From contig OY282432.1 of assembly GCA_958295985.1 (NCBI GenBank), positions 1,763,282-1,827,281 on the forward strand: DNA of 64,000 nt, read 5' to 3'. The DNA is from an uncultured Candidatus Binatia bacterium. Lineage in GTDB: Bacteria; Desulfobacterota; Binatia; UBA9968; JAJDTQ01. The notes under the pieces were generated by a model that ran no database searches, was not told the DNA's origin, and worked only from the letters and a program-made list of their open reading frames with translations. Position 1 is the stretch's first letter. The number at the start of each line of letters is the position of its first letter. A program made the position numbers and the translations under genes. Below are positions 41,178 through 48,939 of the stretch, in pieces.

Positions 41178-42403
41178 TCAATGTTGCTTTCTGTCATGAA
41201 TGCATGGGCGCTTTCTGCCGAAAAGCGATTCGGTTCCTTGTAATTTGGATGGCTTGGAAGTCGGAGACCTTTTTGAATGGCCTTCTTCTCGGTCATACTC
41301 CAGAGTTCGCCCGGCCCGAAAAACTCCAAGCCATCACTCCAGGATTTCATCTCAGAAAATCTTGAAGTCACGACGGCGCCTGCCCCTTGCCGTGTCAGAA
41401 TATGAATATTCGGCGGTTGGACGAAATTGACGAACAAAGGGGAGTGCGATGTGAAAATGAATTGACTTACGGAGTCTTTGACGATCGCTTCGACTATTTC
41501 AGGTAGGATGTGGGGTTCTATGCCGTCTTCAATCTCGTCGAGCATAACCAGGCTGGTATTCTCGTGAAACTCAGGGATGGCGCAAAGTGCAATAAGCCGG
41601 AGTAGGCCGTCGCTGGCGTGGTTGGGGCTTATCCCACGCAGCCCGCGAAAGGCCTCGGCAATTTTCACATCCACCCAGCCCGCCCTTTTTCGCCGCGTGT
41701 CGATGTTCCGGATCGGGTAGAATCGGCGGAGCCGTGCGACGACTTTGCTTTTGGACCGTGGACTAAGGCTTGCCAGGAAACTGGCAAGCCTTTCGCCCAT
41801 CGTGCCAATGTCGTGGTTGTCGCCCCTCGCGCTCCGTCGCATTGCGGTGGGGCTCAGTAGTTCGAGCGAAGTAATGTTTTGCGCCCATGTTGATATGTCA
41901 TGAAGTTTGCATGCTGTGTCTGCATCAGAAGGAAGGTCGACGAATGCCATTACTGAGCCGGGCATCCGAAGTCCTCGCAACGGTGGCGTGTCGGAAGGGT
42001 GAAGGATGGTCCTGGTGTGATTATGATCGAGTTTCCGTGCGGGCTGGGTGGCGTTCGGCGGGAGGTGCCAGACGACTTCCCGAAGATTCTTGGCGGTTCG
42101 AAGGCTCCAGTTGAACTGCCAGAGCCACCGGCCGTCATTTTCCGTTTCAAACAGTAAATCGGCTCGAAACCTCGCGCGGGCTTCGATCTGCGACTTGACA
42201 CCCGTGGGGTCCCACCCACGATCGACGAAGAATTTGGACGCGTTGCCTTGGGCGAACTCGCGAACCAAGCCTAATGCCTGCAATGTAGATGACTTTCCGG
42301 AACCGTTGCTGCCGATCAGGACGAGGGTTTGGCCTGGAAACAGGAAAGTCGTCCGGCTGAGCGCCTTGAAACCAGATATACGAAATTTTCGTAGTCTAAG
42401 AAT
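41174..42403 (-). CDS. AAA (ABC-type, OLD-like) ATPase, apparent AUU start
   Basis: A 409-residue P-loop ATPase: LRKFRISGFKALSRT, Walker A IGSNGSGKSS (30-39), ABC-like NHASDGLLRLIAL (261-273), Walker B LVMLDEIEDGIEP (285-297) and QFIFTSHSPLFVNFV with the switch His. This layout is that of AAA15/AAA_21 ATPases in anti-phage systems. No ATG, GTG or TTG fits: the natural start position (M/ILRLRKF) is ATT at 42403, 7 nt after GAGAGG. Either AUU is used, as in a few known genes, or the start has mutated. LLM oxidoreductase lies just upstream, same strand. Confidence 0.8.
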   Translation of the reverse strand: MLRLRKFRISGFKALSRTTFLFPGQTLVLIGSNGSGKSSTLQALGLVREFAQGNASKFFVDRGWDPTGVKSQIEARARFRADLLFETENDGRWLWQFNWSLRTAKNLREVVWHLPPNATQPARKLDHNHTRTILHPSDTPPLRGLRMPGSVMAFVDLPSDADTACKLHDISTWAQNITSLELLSPTAMRRSARGDNHDIGTMGERLASFLASLSPRSKSKVVARLRRFYPIRNIDTRRKRAGWVDVKIAEAFRGLRGISPNHASDGLLRLIALCAIPEFHENTSLVMLDEIEDGIEPHILPEIVEAIVKDSVSQFIFTSHSPLFVNFVQPPNIHILTRQGAGAVVTSRFSEMKSWSDGLEFFGPGELWSMTEKKAIQKGLRLPSHPNYKEPNRFSAESAHAFMTESNIE

Positions 42404-42447
42404 CTGGATGCCTCTCAGCCGTCGCCGGTTGCGTCTCCTACCGGGTG

Positions 42448-43683
42448 TCAGGACGCCAATGCGGCCGGCGGCTGGTTGGTGGCGGGGTCCACTTCGTAAG
42501 GCCCGGGCAGACCGGACTCCTTGGCGGTTTCCCGCATGGCCGGCAGGACTTCTTCGCCCATGAGCTTGAGGGTGCGCATCTGCGACTCGTGGTCCATGGC
42601 GCCGTCGCCGGTGCGGAAGATGATGATGCCGGGGCGCAGGTACTCCATGATGTAGCGTATGTCCTGCACGCACTGCTCTGGCGTGCCGACGATCATGCCC
42701 TTGGTAGCGACCTGGTCCTCGAAGGAGGCCAGGGCGCCGGCCCGGGTGCGTCCCTTGGAGTCGGGCGCCACCATCTGCCGGCGCAGGGCCACAGCCTTTC
42801 GGGTGTTCAGGCCCGGAGGGCTCATGATCCACGGAATGGGCCTTTGGACTCCGGGGTCGAAGGGGCTGCGGACCCCCTGGGTCAGGGTGCGGCCCACTTC
42901 CATGGCCTTGGCCTTCGTTTCCTCGACGTGCACGAAGAACATGTAGCCCAGATGCTGCGGGCCGGCTTCGTAGCCTTCCTCCTCCGCCGTCTCGTAGTAG
43001 ACCTTGAACATCTCACGGGTGAGTTCGAGCTGCGTCGAGAGCATGATGTAGGGATAGCGGTGCCGGGCGCACCACTCCACGGTTTCCCTGCTGGAGGTGC
43101 CGGGCACCCAGATGGGCGGGTGAGGCTTCTGATACGGGACGGCCCAGGGGTTCACATACCTGTAGTGATAGTGTTTGCTCTCCCAGCGAAAGGGACCGGA
43201 CGTGGTCCAGGTCTTGATCAGGAAGTCGTGGGCCTCCTCGAAGCGCTCCCGGTTGTAGTGAGGGGGGACGTTGTGGCTGATGCTCTCGCCGCCGGAGCCG
43301 CGCACGATCCCCGGAATCAACCGGCCGCGGGAGATGACGTCGATCATGGCGAGTTGCTCGGCCAGCCAGAGGGGATCGTCATGGATGGGCAGGATGTTGC
43401 CGAGCAGCAGGATCTTCACTTTGGTGGTGATGCGGGCGAGGATCGAAGCCTGCACGTTGGCGACGCCGTTCATGCAGAAGGGCGCGCTGTGGTGCTCGTT
43501 GACCATCAGCCCGTCGAAGCCCACCTCCTCCGCGTAGAGCTTTTCGTCAAGGTAGCGGTTGTACAGGTTGGCGGCACGCTGCGGGTCGTACTCGGCGTTG
43601 CTGACCTTGTGGATGCCGGTGCCCCATTCCTCGGGCCAGTCGTCTACCTGCCAGGGCTCTTCGGTGAAGTGGCCGATGAACAT
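42448..43683 (-). CDS. LLM class flavin-dependent oxidoreductase (paralogue A)
   Basis: A 411-residue bacterial-luciferase-like TIM barrel, presumably an FMNH2-dependent monooxygenase. Signatures: GFDGLMVNEHHSAPF, KILLLGNILPIHDDPLWLAE, DVISRGRLIPGIVRGSG and HPPIWVPGTSSRETVEW. It is the same length as the gene at 43749 and very similar throughout, so the two are tandem duplicates. Such enzymes oxidise or open amide, pyrimidine or alkyl-sulfonate substrates (RutA, SsuD relatives); the substrate here is unknown. Confidence 0.92.
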   Translation of the reverse strand: MFIGHFTEEPWQVDDWPEEWGTGIHKVSNAEYDPQRAANLYNRYLDEKLYAEEVGFDGLMVNEHHSAPFCMNGVANVQASILARITTKVKILLLGNILPIHDDPLWLAEQLAMIDVISRGRLIPGIVRGSGGESISHNVPPHYNRERFEEAHDFLIKTWTTSGPFRWESKHYHYRYVNPWAVPYQKPHPPIWVPGTSSRETVEWCARHRYPYIMLSTQLELTREMFKVYYETAEEEGYEAGPQHLGYMFFVHVEETKAKAMEVGRTLTQGVRSPFDPGVQRPIPWIMSPPGLNTRKAVALRRQMVAPDSKGRTRAGALASFEDQVATKGMIVGTPEQCVQDIRYIMEYLRPGIIIFRTGDGAMDHESQMRTLKLMGEEVLPAMRETAKESGLPGPYEVDPATNQPPAALAS

Positions 43684-43748
43684 GCATTACCTCGCGGTCT
43701 GCAACCGGGTGACGAGGAGCGTGTCCGAATGTCTGTTCGGACCGGCTC

Positions 43749-44984
43749 CTATGAAGCCATGGCGGCGAGTGGCTCGTTGGTCCTGGGGTCGATATCGTAG
43801 GGGCCGGGAAGGCCCAGCTCGCCGGCGATCTCCCGAAGCTTGGGCATGACCTCCTCGCCCATGAGCTTGAGCGTGCGCATCTGCGACTCGTGGTCCATGG
43901 CGCCGTCGCCCGTGCGGAAGATGATGGTCCCCGGACGCAGTTGTTCCATGATGTAGCGCACCTTGGGGATGACGCTGTCGGGGGTGCCGACGATCATGCC
44001 GTGGGTCGCTACCTGGTCTTCGAATGTCGCCCTCGCTCCCGCGCGGGTGCGGCCGGACGAGTCCGCGGCGGTCATCTTGCGCCGAAGGGCCCGGGCGTTG
44101 CGCGTAGCGATTCCCGGGGGCCCGGCGATATAGGGCCGCGGCCTCTGCGCACCGGGATCGTAGGGGCTGCGGACGCCCTGGGTCAGGGTCCGGCCCACCT
44201 CCATGGCCCTTTTTTCCGTTTCCTCCACGTGGAAGAAGAACATGAAGCCAAGATGCTGGGGCCCGGCTTCATAGCCCTCTTCCCGGGCGGTGTCATAGTA
44301 GACTTGGTACATCTGCTGGGTCAGATCGATCTGGCTGGCCAGCATGATGTAGGGATAACGATGCCGGGCCGCCCACTCCACGGTCTCCCGGCTGGAAGTA
44401 CCGGGCACCCAAATAGGCGGGTAGGGCTTCTGGAACGGGACCGCCCAGGGGTTCACGTACCTGTAGTGGAAGTGCTTGCCCTCCCAGCGGAAGGGGCCGG
44501 GGGTCGTCCATGTCTTGACGAGGAAGTCGTGGGCCTCTTCGAAGCGCTCCCGGTTGAAGTGCGGGGGCACGTTGTGCGTCAAGCTCTCGCTGCCGCCGCC
44601 TCGGACCACGCCGGGGATGAGGCGGCCACGGGAAATCACGTCGATCATTGCGATCTGCTCGGCCAGCCAGAGGGGATCGTCGTGGATGGGCAGGATGTTG
44701 CCGAGGATCAGGATCTTGGCCTTGCTGGTGATGCGGGCGAGAATGGAGGACGTCACGTTGGCCACGCTGTTCATGCAGAACGGGGCGCTGTGGTGTTCGT
44801 TGACCATGATCCCGTCGAAGCCCATCTCCTCGGCGTAGACCTTCTCGTCCAGGTAGCGATTGTAGAGGCCGGAAGCACGAACGGGGTCGTACTCGCTGTT
44901 GCTCACCTCCATGACGCCGGACCCCCAGGCCGCGGGCCAGTCTTCTTTCTGCCAGGGTTGCTCCGTAAAGTGGCCTATGAACAT
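43749..44984 (-). CDS. LLM class flavin-dependent oxidoreductase (paralogue B)
   Basis: A 411-residue protein with near-parallel sequence to paralogue A: GFDGIMVNEHHSAPF, KILILGNILPIHDDPLWLAE, DVISRGRLIPGVVRGGG and YPPIWVPGTSSRETVEW. The ATG at 44984 gives the same N-terminus (MFIGHFTEQPWQ) as paralogue A (MFIGHFTEEPWQ); the longer upstream frame is not supported. Paralogue A follows after 65 bp, so co-transcription is likely. Confidence 0.92.
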   Translation of the reverse strand: MFIGHFTEQPWQKEDWPAAWGSGVMEVSNSEYDPVRASGLYNRYLDEKVYAEEMGFDGIMVNEHHSAPFCMNSVANVTSSILARITSKAKILILGNILPIHDDPLWLAEQIAMIDVISRGRLIPGVVRGGGSESLTHNVPPHFNRERFEEAHDFLVKTWTTPGPFRWEGKHFHYRYVNPWAVPFQKPYPPIWVPGTSSRETVEWAARHRYPYIMLASQIDLTQQMYQVYYDTAREEGYEAGPQHLGFMFFFHVEETEKRAMEVGRTLTQGVRSPYDPGAQRPRPYIAGPPGIATRNARALRRKMTAADSSGRTRAGARATFEDQVATHGMIVGTPDSVIPKVRYIMEQLRPGTIIFRTGDGAMDHESQMRTLKLMGEEVMPKLREIAGELGLPGPYDIDPRTNEPLAAMAS

Positions 44985-45070
44985 GGTGCTGGTCTCCCTG
45001 TTCCTCTTTCCCGGTCGGGAAGAGGAAGCGATACGCTGGTGGTACCTGCTTTCCACGTGCCCGGTCGCTG

Positions 45071-45868
45071 TCAACCTCCCAGAAACTCAAGGACGGTTTT
45101 GGTGAACTCGTCCGGCTTCTCCATCTCGGGCATGTGTCCGCAGTCCTCGAAGACGGCAGCCTGAGCACCGTGTATTCCCTGCTGGTAGAGCTCGCAACTG
45201 CTGATGGGGACGATGCCGTCCTGCCTCCCCCATACGAGCAGGGTAGGGGTCGCTATGGCCGGGAGGAGGTCCGGCAACGTGATGCTGTGCATGTAGGGAC
45301 GCCAAAGGTAGCGGATGGCCGCCTCCCGGTTGGTCTCTACCTGGTCAGCCTCGTCCGGAGTCCAGTCCTTGCCGTAGTATTTCAGGTATTCGGGCGATTC
45401 GGCGTCGTGGAAGGACTGTTGGAACGCCTCCTTGGCGGAGTGCAGGAAGTAGTCCCAGATTTCTCCCTCCCGGGGCTTCATGCCTGCGGCCCCTACCAGA
45501 ACCATTTTGGAGAAGATGGCGCTATTGGCGGTGGCAAGCTCGGCGGCGATCCAGCCTCCCAGGGAAAAGCCGATGACGTTGAGCGGAGTCGAAAGGCCGT
45601 AGTCCCGTACGAACCAGCTTACCCAGGCGGACAGGTCCCGAACCGACATCATCCAATCCGGAAACGACGACGAGCCGAAGCCCGGCAGGGAGGGTACATA
45701 CACGGAGTAACGTTGGGCCAGGAGCTCGTGGGCCTGTAGCCAGTCGGGTACGCCCAACTCGCCGTGGAGGATCAGCAACGGTTCTCCGGAACCTCCGCGT
45801 CGCAGTTGCAGGGACGTGCCGGCGATGTTGAGGGTCTCTTCGGTGAAGGCGGCGGGCGTCGTGGTCAC
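45071..45868 (-). CDS. Alpha/beta fold hydrolase
   Basis: A 265-residue hydrolase. GEPLLILHGELGVPDWLQA contains the oxyanion region, VIGFSLGGWIAAELA the nucleophile S102, LLVWGRQDGIVP the acid and DCGHMPEMEKPDEF the His. Genes of this kind beside LLM oxygenases often hydrolyse the oxidised product, an ester, lactone or C-C bond. It lies 86 bp upstream of LLM paralogue B. Confidence 0.9.
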   Translation of the reverse strand: MTTTPAAFTEETLNIAGTSLQLRRGGSGEPLLILHGELGVPDWLQAHELLAQRYSVYVPSLPGFGSSSFPDWMMSVRDLSAWVSWFVRDYGLSTPLNVIGFSLGGWIAAELATANSAIFSKMVLVGAAGMKPREGEIWDYFLHSAKEAFQQSFHDAESPEYLKYYGKDWTPDEADQVETNREAAIRYLWRPYMHSITLPDLLPAIATPTLLVWGRQDGIVPISSCELYQQGIHGAQAAVFEDCGHMPEMEKPDEFTKTVLEFLGG

Positions 45869-45993
45869 TGGCTCCTCCGGTCAGGACTGTGGGGGTTGGG
45901 GTAAGGTTGCGTGCATCATAGACAAGAGCGGCAGCAACGTCAACGTGGGCATTCGTGGCCGATATCTTTCGGCCGGCCGCCGGGCGAGTCGTT

Positions 45994-47505
45994 TCACGCC
46001 GACCTCTTGCCCTGCAGGAAACAGCTCAGAACAAGGCCGGCGATTGCGGCGGCGAGTCCCACCAGAAACGCCCACCAGAGGGCGTTGACGAGGGCGGCCG
46101 TAAGGGCCGGCATGAGGTCGGCGGGTATCAGCGACCGCGTGGCGGGATCGAGGAGGTTCTGCGGATTCAGGAGCTTCTGAAGGACCGGCGCGGGCACCGA
46201 GGTCTTCAGGTCCGCGGCGATGACGGTGAAGGCGGCGTTCATGCGTTGCAGCAGGAGGCTGCCCATGATGCTCAGGATCAGGGCGCCGCCGATGGTGCGG
46301 AACAGCATCACCGTGGAGGTGGCGACGCCCAGGTGCCGGAAGGGGACAGCGGCCTGCGCAGCCACCAGCGCGGTTACGTTGACCATCCCCATGCCGGTGC
46401 CGGAGCAACTCACCGCCAGGAGCATCACGGTCATGCCGCCGGCGTCTTTCAGGAACATCAAGGGGACGTAGCCCAGGACCATCAGGGTCATGCCCGTGAT
46501 GCAGATGTTGCGGTAGCCCCAGACCGTGGAGGTCTGGCCGGCGGCGATGCTGCCCGCGGTCCAGCCCACGCTCAGAGGCAGCAGGGTCAGGCCGGCCAGC
46601 GCCGGGCTGCCGCCCAGGGCGCCCTGGACGTACAGCGGCAGGAACCCGATGATGCCGAATATGCCCATGGCCGCCAGCAGGCTGAGGGCGGTGAACCGGC
46701 TGTAGCTTGGGATGTGGAACAGGCTCATCGGCAGCAAGGGATCCCGGGCTCTCCCTTCGATGGTGATGAACAGGGTCAACAGCACGACGACGCCCGTCAC
46801 GACGACCATGGATTCCACGGTCACCAGGTCGAGTTGGTTGGCGGCCACCAGCAGGCCGTAGAACAACAGCATCAGGGCGCCCAGCAGGACCGTGGCGCCG
46901 CCCAGGTCCAGCGAGCGGCGCCGGCTTGCCGCGCGCTCCTCATGGAATCCCACGACGATGAGGGTGGCCGCCAGGATCCCCAAGGGGAGGTTGATCCAGA
47001 AGATCCAGCGCCAGTCCCAGTATTCGGCTATGAGGCCGCCGCCCGCGGGCCCGAGCACGGAGGCGACCCCCCACACGCCGGAGATGAGGCCCTGCATCCG
47101 TGCCCGTTGCTCTACCGGGAACACCACCCCCACGATGATGAACGCCAGGGAGTAGACCGCGCCGCCGCCCACTCCCTGCACGGCGCGGAACACGATGAGC
47201 TGCGGCATGCTCTGGGCGGCGCCGCAGGCCGCCGAGCCCGCCACGAAGGTGCCGATGGCCAGCAATATGAGAACACGCCGGCTGTAGAGGTCCGAGAGCT
47301 TGCCGAAGATGGGGGTGGCCAGCGCCGAGGTGAGCATGTAGACGGAGAAGACCCAACTGTACAGCTCGATATCGCCCAGGTTGGAGACCATCGTGGGCAT
47401 GGCGCTGCTCACGATGGTGGCGTCGATGGCGAAGAGAAAGACCGCCAGCATGACCCCGGCGACGGCGACGGGGACTCCGGGCGGCGGCGGGGCGGCTTGT
47501 GTCAT
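45994..47505 (-). CDS. MFS transporter, DHA2 (EmrB/QacA) family
   Basis: A 503-residue, 14-helix drug:H+ antiporter-type transporter. Motif C-like and A-like regions are seen in FLFAIDATIVSSAMPTMVSN, FGKLSDLYSRRVLIL and FRAVQGVGGGAVYSLAF. QMR-type Pro/Gly motif GVWGVASVLGPAGGGLI is also present. It could export a toxic pathway intermediate. The ATG at 47505 (MTQAAPPPPG) is chosen; upstream frame residues look noncoding. Confidence 0.9.
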   Translation of the reverse strand: MTQAAPPPPGVPVAVAGVMLAVFLFAIDATIVSSAMPTMVSNLGDIELYSWVFSVYMLTSALATPIFGKLSDLYSRRVLILLAIGTFVAGSAACGAAQSMPQLIVFRAVQGVGGGAVYSLAFIIVGVVFPVEQRARMQGLISGVWGVASVLGPAGGGLIAEYWDWRWIFWINLPLGILAATLIVVGFHEERAASRRRSLDLGGATVLLGALMLLFYGLLVAANQLDLVTVESMVVVTGVVVLLTLFITIEGRARDPLLPMSLFHIPSYSRFTALSLLAAMGIFGIIGFLPLYVQGALGGSPALAGLTLLPLSVGWTAGSIAAGQTSTVWGYRNICITGMTLMVLGYVPLMFLKDAGGMTVMLLAVSCSGTGMGMVNVTALVAAQAAVPFRHLGVATSTVMLFRTIGGALILSIMGSLLLQRMNAAFTVIAADLKTSVPAPVLQKLLNPQNLLDPATRSLIPADLMPALTAALVNALWWAFLVGLAAAIAGLVLSCFLQGKRSA

Positions 47506-47593
47506 GGGGGCTTGCGCGTAACTCAAGTGCAGAGGGTCAAGTGCAGATGGGTGGCGCCGAAGCGGAGTCGAAGGATACGGTCCCGTCGGTGCG

Positions 47594-48055
47594 CTACTCA
47601 CCGCGGCCGTAGGCGAGGACCGCGTCGAAGATGGCCGTGTACCCCGTGCAGCGGCACAGATTGCCGTCCAGTCCCTTCTTCACCTCGTCGAGGGTCGGCG
47701 TCGGGTTCTGATCCAGCAGAGCCTGGGCCGCCATCAACATGCCCGGACTGCAGTAGCCGCACTGCACCGCGCCGTACCGGAGAAACAGCCGCTGGAGCCG
47801 GTCGAGCTCCATGCCGTCGCCGCATCCTTCCACCGTGGTGATCTCTTTTCCCTCACAGCGCGCGGCCAGCACCACGCAACTGTGGACGGCCATGCCGTCC
47901 ACCCGCACGGTGCAGCAGCCGCAGTGGCTGGTTTCGCAACCGCGCTTGGCGCCGGTCAAGGCCAGTCGCTCCCGCAACACGTCCAGCAAGAGCGCCGTGT
48001 CCGGCGCCTCCACTTTCGTCTCTTCGCCGTTGACCGTGAGCTCAAGCAGCGCCAT
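47594..48055 (-). CDS. Molybdenum hydroxylase [2Fe-2S] small subunit (CoxS/XdhC type)
   Basis: A 153-residue two-cluster ferredoxin-like subunit. Cluster cysteines: GCETSHCGCCTVRVDGMAVH with the following SC, then the alpha-helical CGYCSPGMLMAA and GNLCRCTGYTAIFDA. It passes electrons from the molybdenum site to FAD. The ATG at 48055 lies inside the end of the FAD-subunit gene (14-bp overlap), so translation is coupled. It is the last of the L-M-S gene set. Confidence 0.95.
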   Translation of the reverse strand: MALLELTVNGEETKVEAPDTALLLDVLRERLALTGAKRGCETSHCGCCTVRVDGMAVHSCVVLAARCEGKEITTVEGCGDGMELDRLQRLFLRYGAVQCGYCSPGMLMAAQALLDQNPTPTLDEVKKGLDGNLCRCTGYTAIFDAVLAYGRGE

Positions 48056-48926
48056 GGCCGTTCTCCTCGACTTGCCGCGCCGCCCGGAGCAGCGCGCGGC
48101 GGACGAATACGGCCACCATCTTGCGGCGGTACGCGGCGCCGGCATGGGGGTCGGCGCCGGGGTCCACCTCGGTGCTAGCCATTTCGCCCGCGGCCCGGGC
48201 CGTTTCCCGGTCCAGCACCGCTCCCTTCAAGGCGGCTTCGGCCGCGGTTGCCCGGAGCGGAACCGGCGCGGCGCCGCCGATGCCGATCCTCACCTCGGCC
48301 ACACCGCCCGTACCCTTTCCGTCCGGCACCACCACCGCGGCGACGCCCACGATGGCCAGGTCCTCCGGGCTGACGGCGTGCTTCAGGTAGACCCCCGCCG
48401 CTCCCGCGGGCGGATGCTCGACCTCGATGCGGCACAGGATCTCGTCGGGCTCCAGCGTGGTCTCGAAGTATCCCGTGAAGAATTCGCTCAGCGGGACCTC
48501 GCGGTCGTCCGCGCGCCGCCGCAACACCGCGCGGGCGTTCAGCGCCAGCAGCGCCGGCGGCAGGTCGGCTCCCGGCTCGTTGTGACACACGTTGCCGCCG
48601 ATGGTCCCAAGGTTGCGTACCGCGGTGGAGCTGACTTGCCGCGCCGCGGCCGGCAGCAGGCCGGCGGCTTCACTCAGCGCCGGCGAGGCCATCAACTGGC
48701 GGCAGGTATTCATGGCGCCGATGGACACGCCCGCCGAATGCACCTCGGCGCCGCGGAGCGCGTCGATGGGCTCGAGGTCGATCAAAGCCCTCGGCGTCAC
48801 CAGCCGGTTCCGCATCATGACCAGTAGTGACTGCCCTCCCGCGATCGGCAGGGCGTCGTGCGCGTACTCCGCGCGCGCGGCCAGCGCCTCGTCCAGGTTC
48901 CCGGGCCGGATCAGCTTGCATTCCAT
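48042..48926 (-). CDS. Molybdenum hydroxylase FAD-binding medium subunit (CoxM type)
   Basis: A 294-residue PCMH-type flavoprotein. FAD contacts are visible in LPIAGGQSLLVMMRNRLVTP and in TIGGNVCHNEPGADLPPALL. The C-terminal CO_deh_flav_C domain (GVAAVVVPDGKGTGGVAEVR onward) is complete. It takes electrons from the [2Fe-2S] subunit to an acceptor. It starts 14 bp after the large-subunit stop. Confidence 0.94.
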   Translation of the reverse strand: MECKLIRPGNLDEALAARAEYAHDALPIAGGQSLLVMMRNRLVTPRALIDLEPIDALRGAEVHSAGVSIGAMNTCRQLMASPALSEAAGLLPAAARQVSSTAVRNLGTIGGNVCHNEPGADLPPALLALNARAVLRRRADDREVPLSEFFTGYFETTLEPDEILCRIEVEHPPAGAAGVYLKHAVSPEDLAIVGVAAVVVPDGKGTGGVAEVRIGIGGAAPVPLRATAAEAALKGAVLDRETARAAGEMASTEVDPGADPHAGAAYRRKMVAVFVRRALLRAARQVEENGHGAA

Positions 48927-48939
48927 GGTCGATCTCTCA

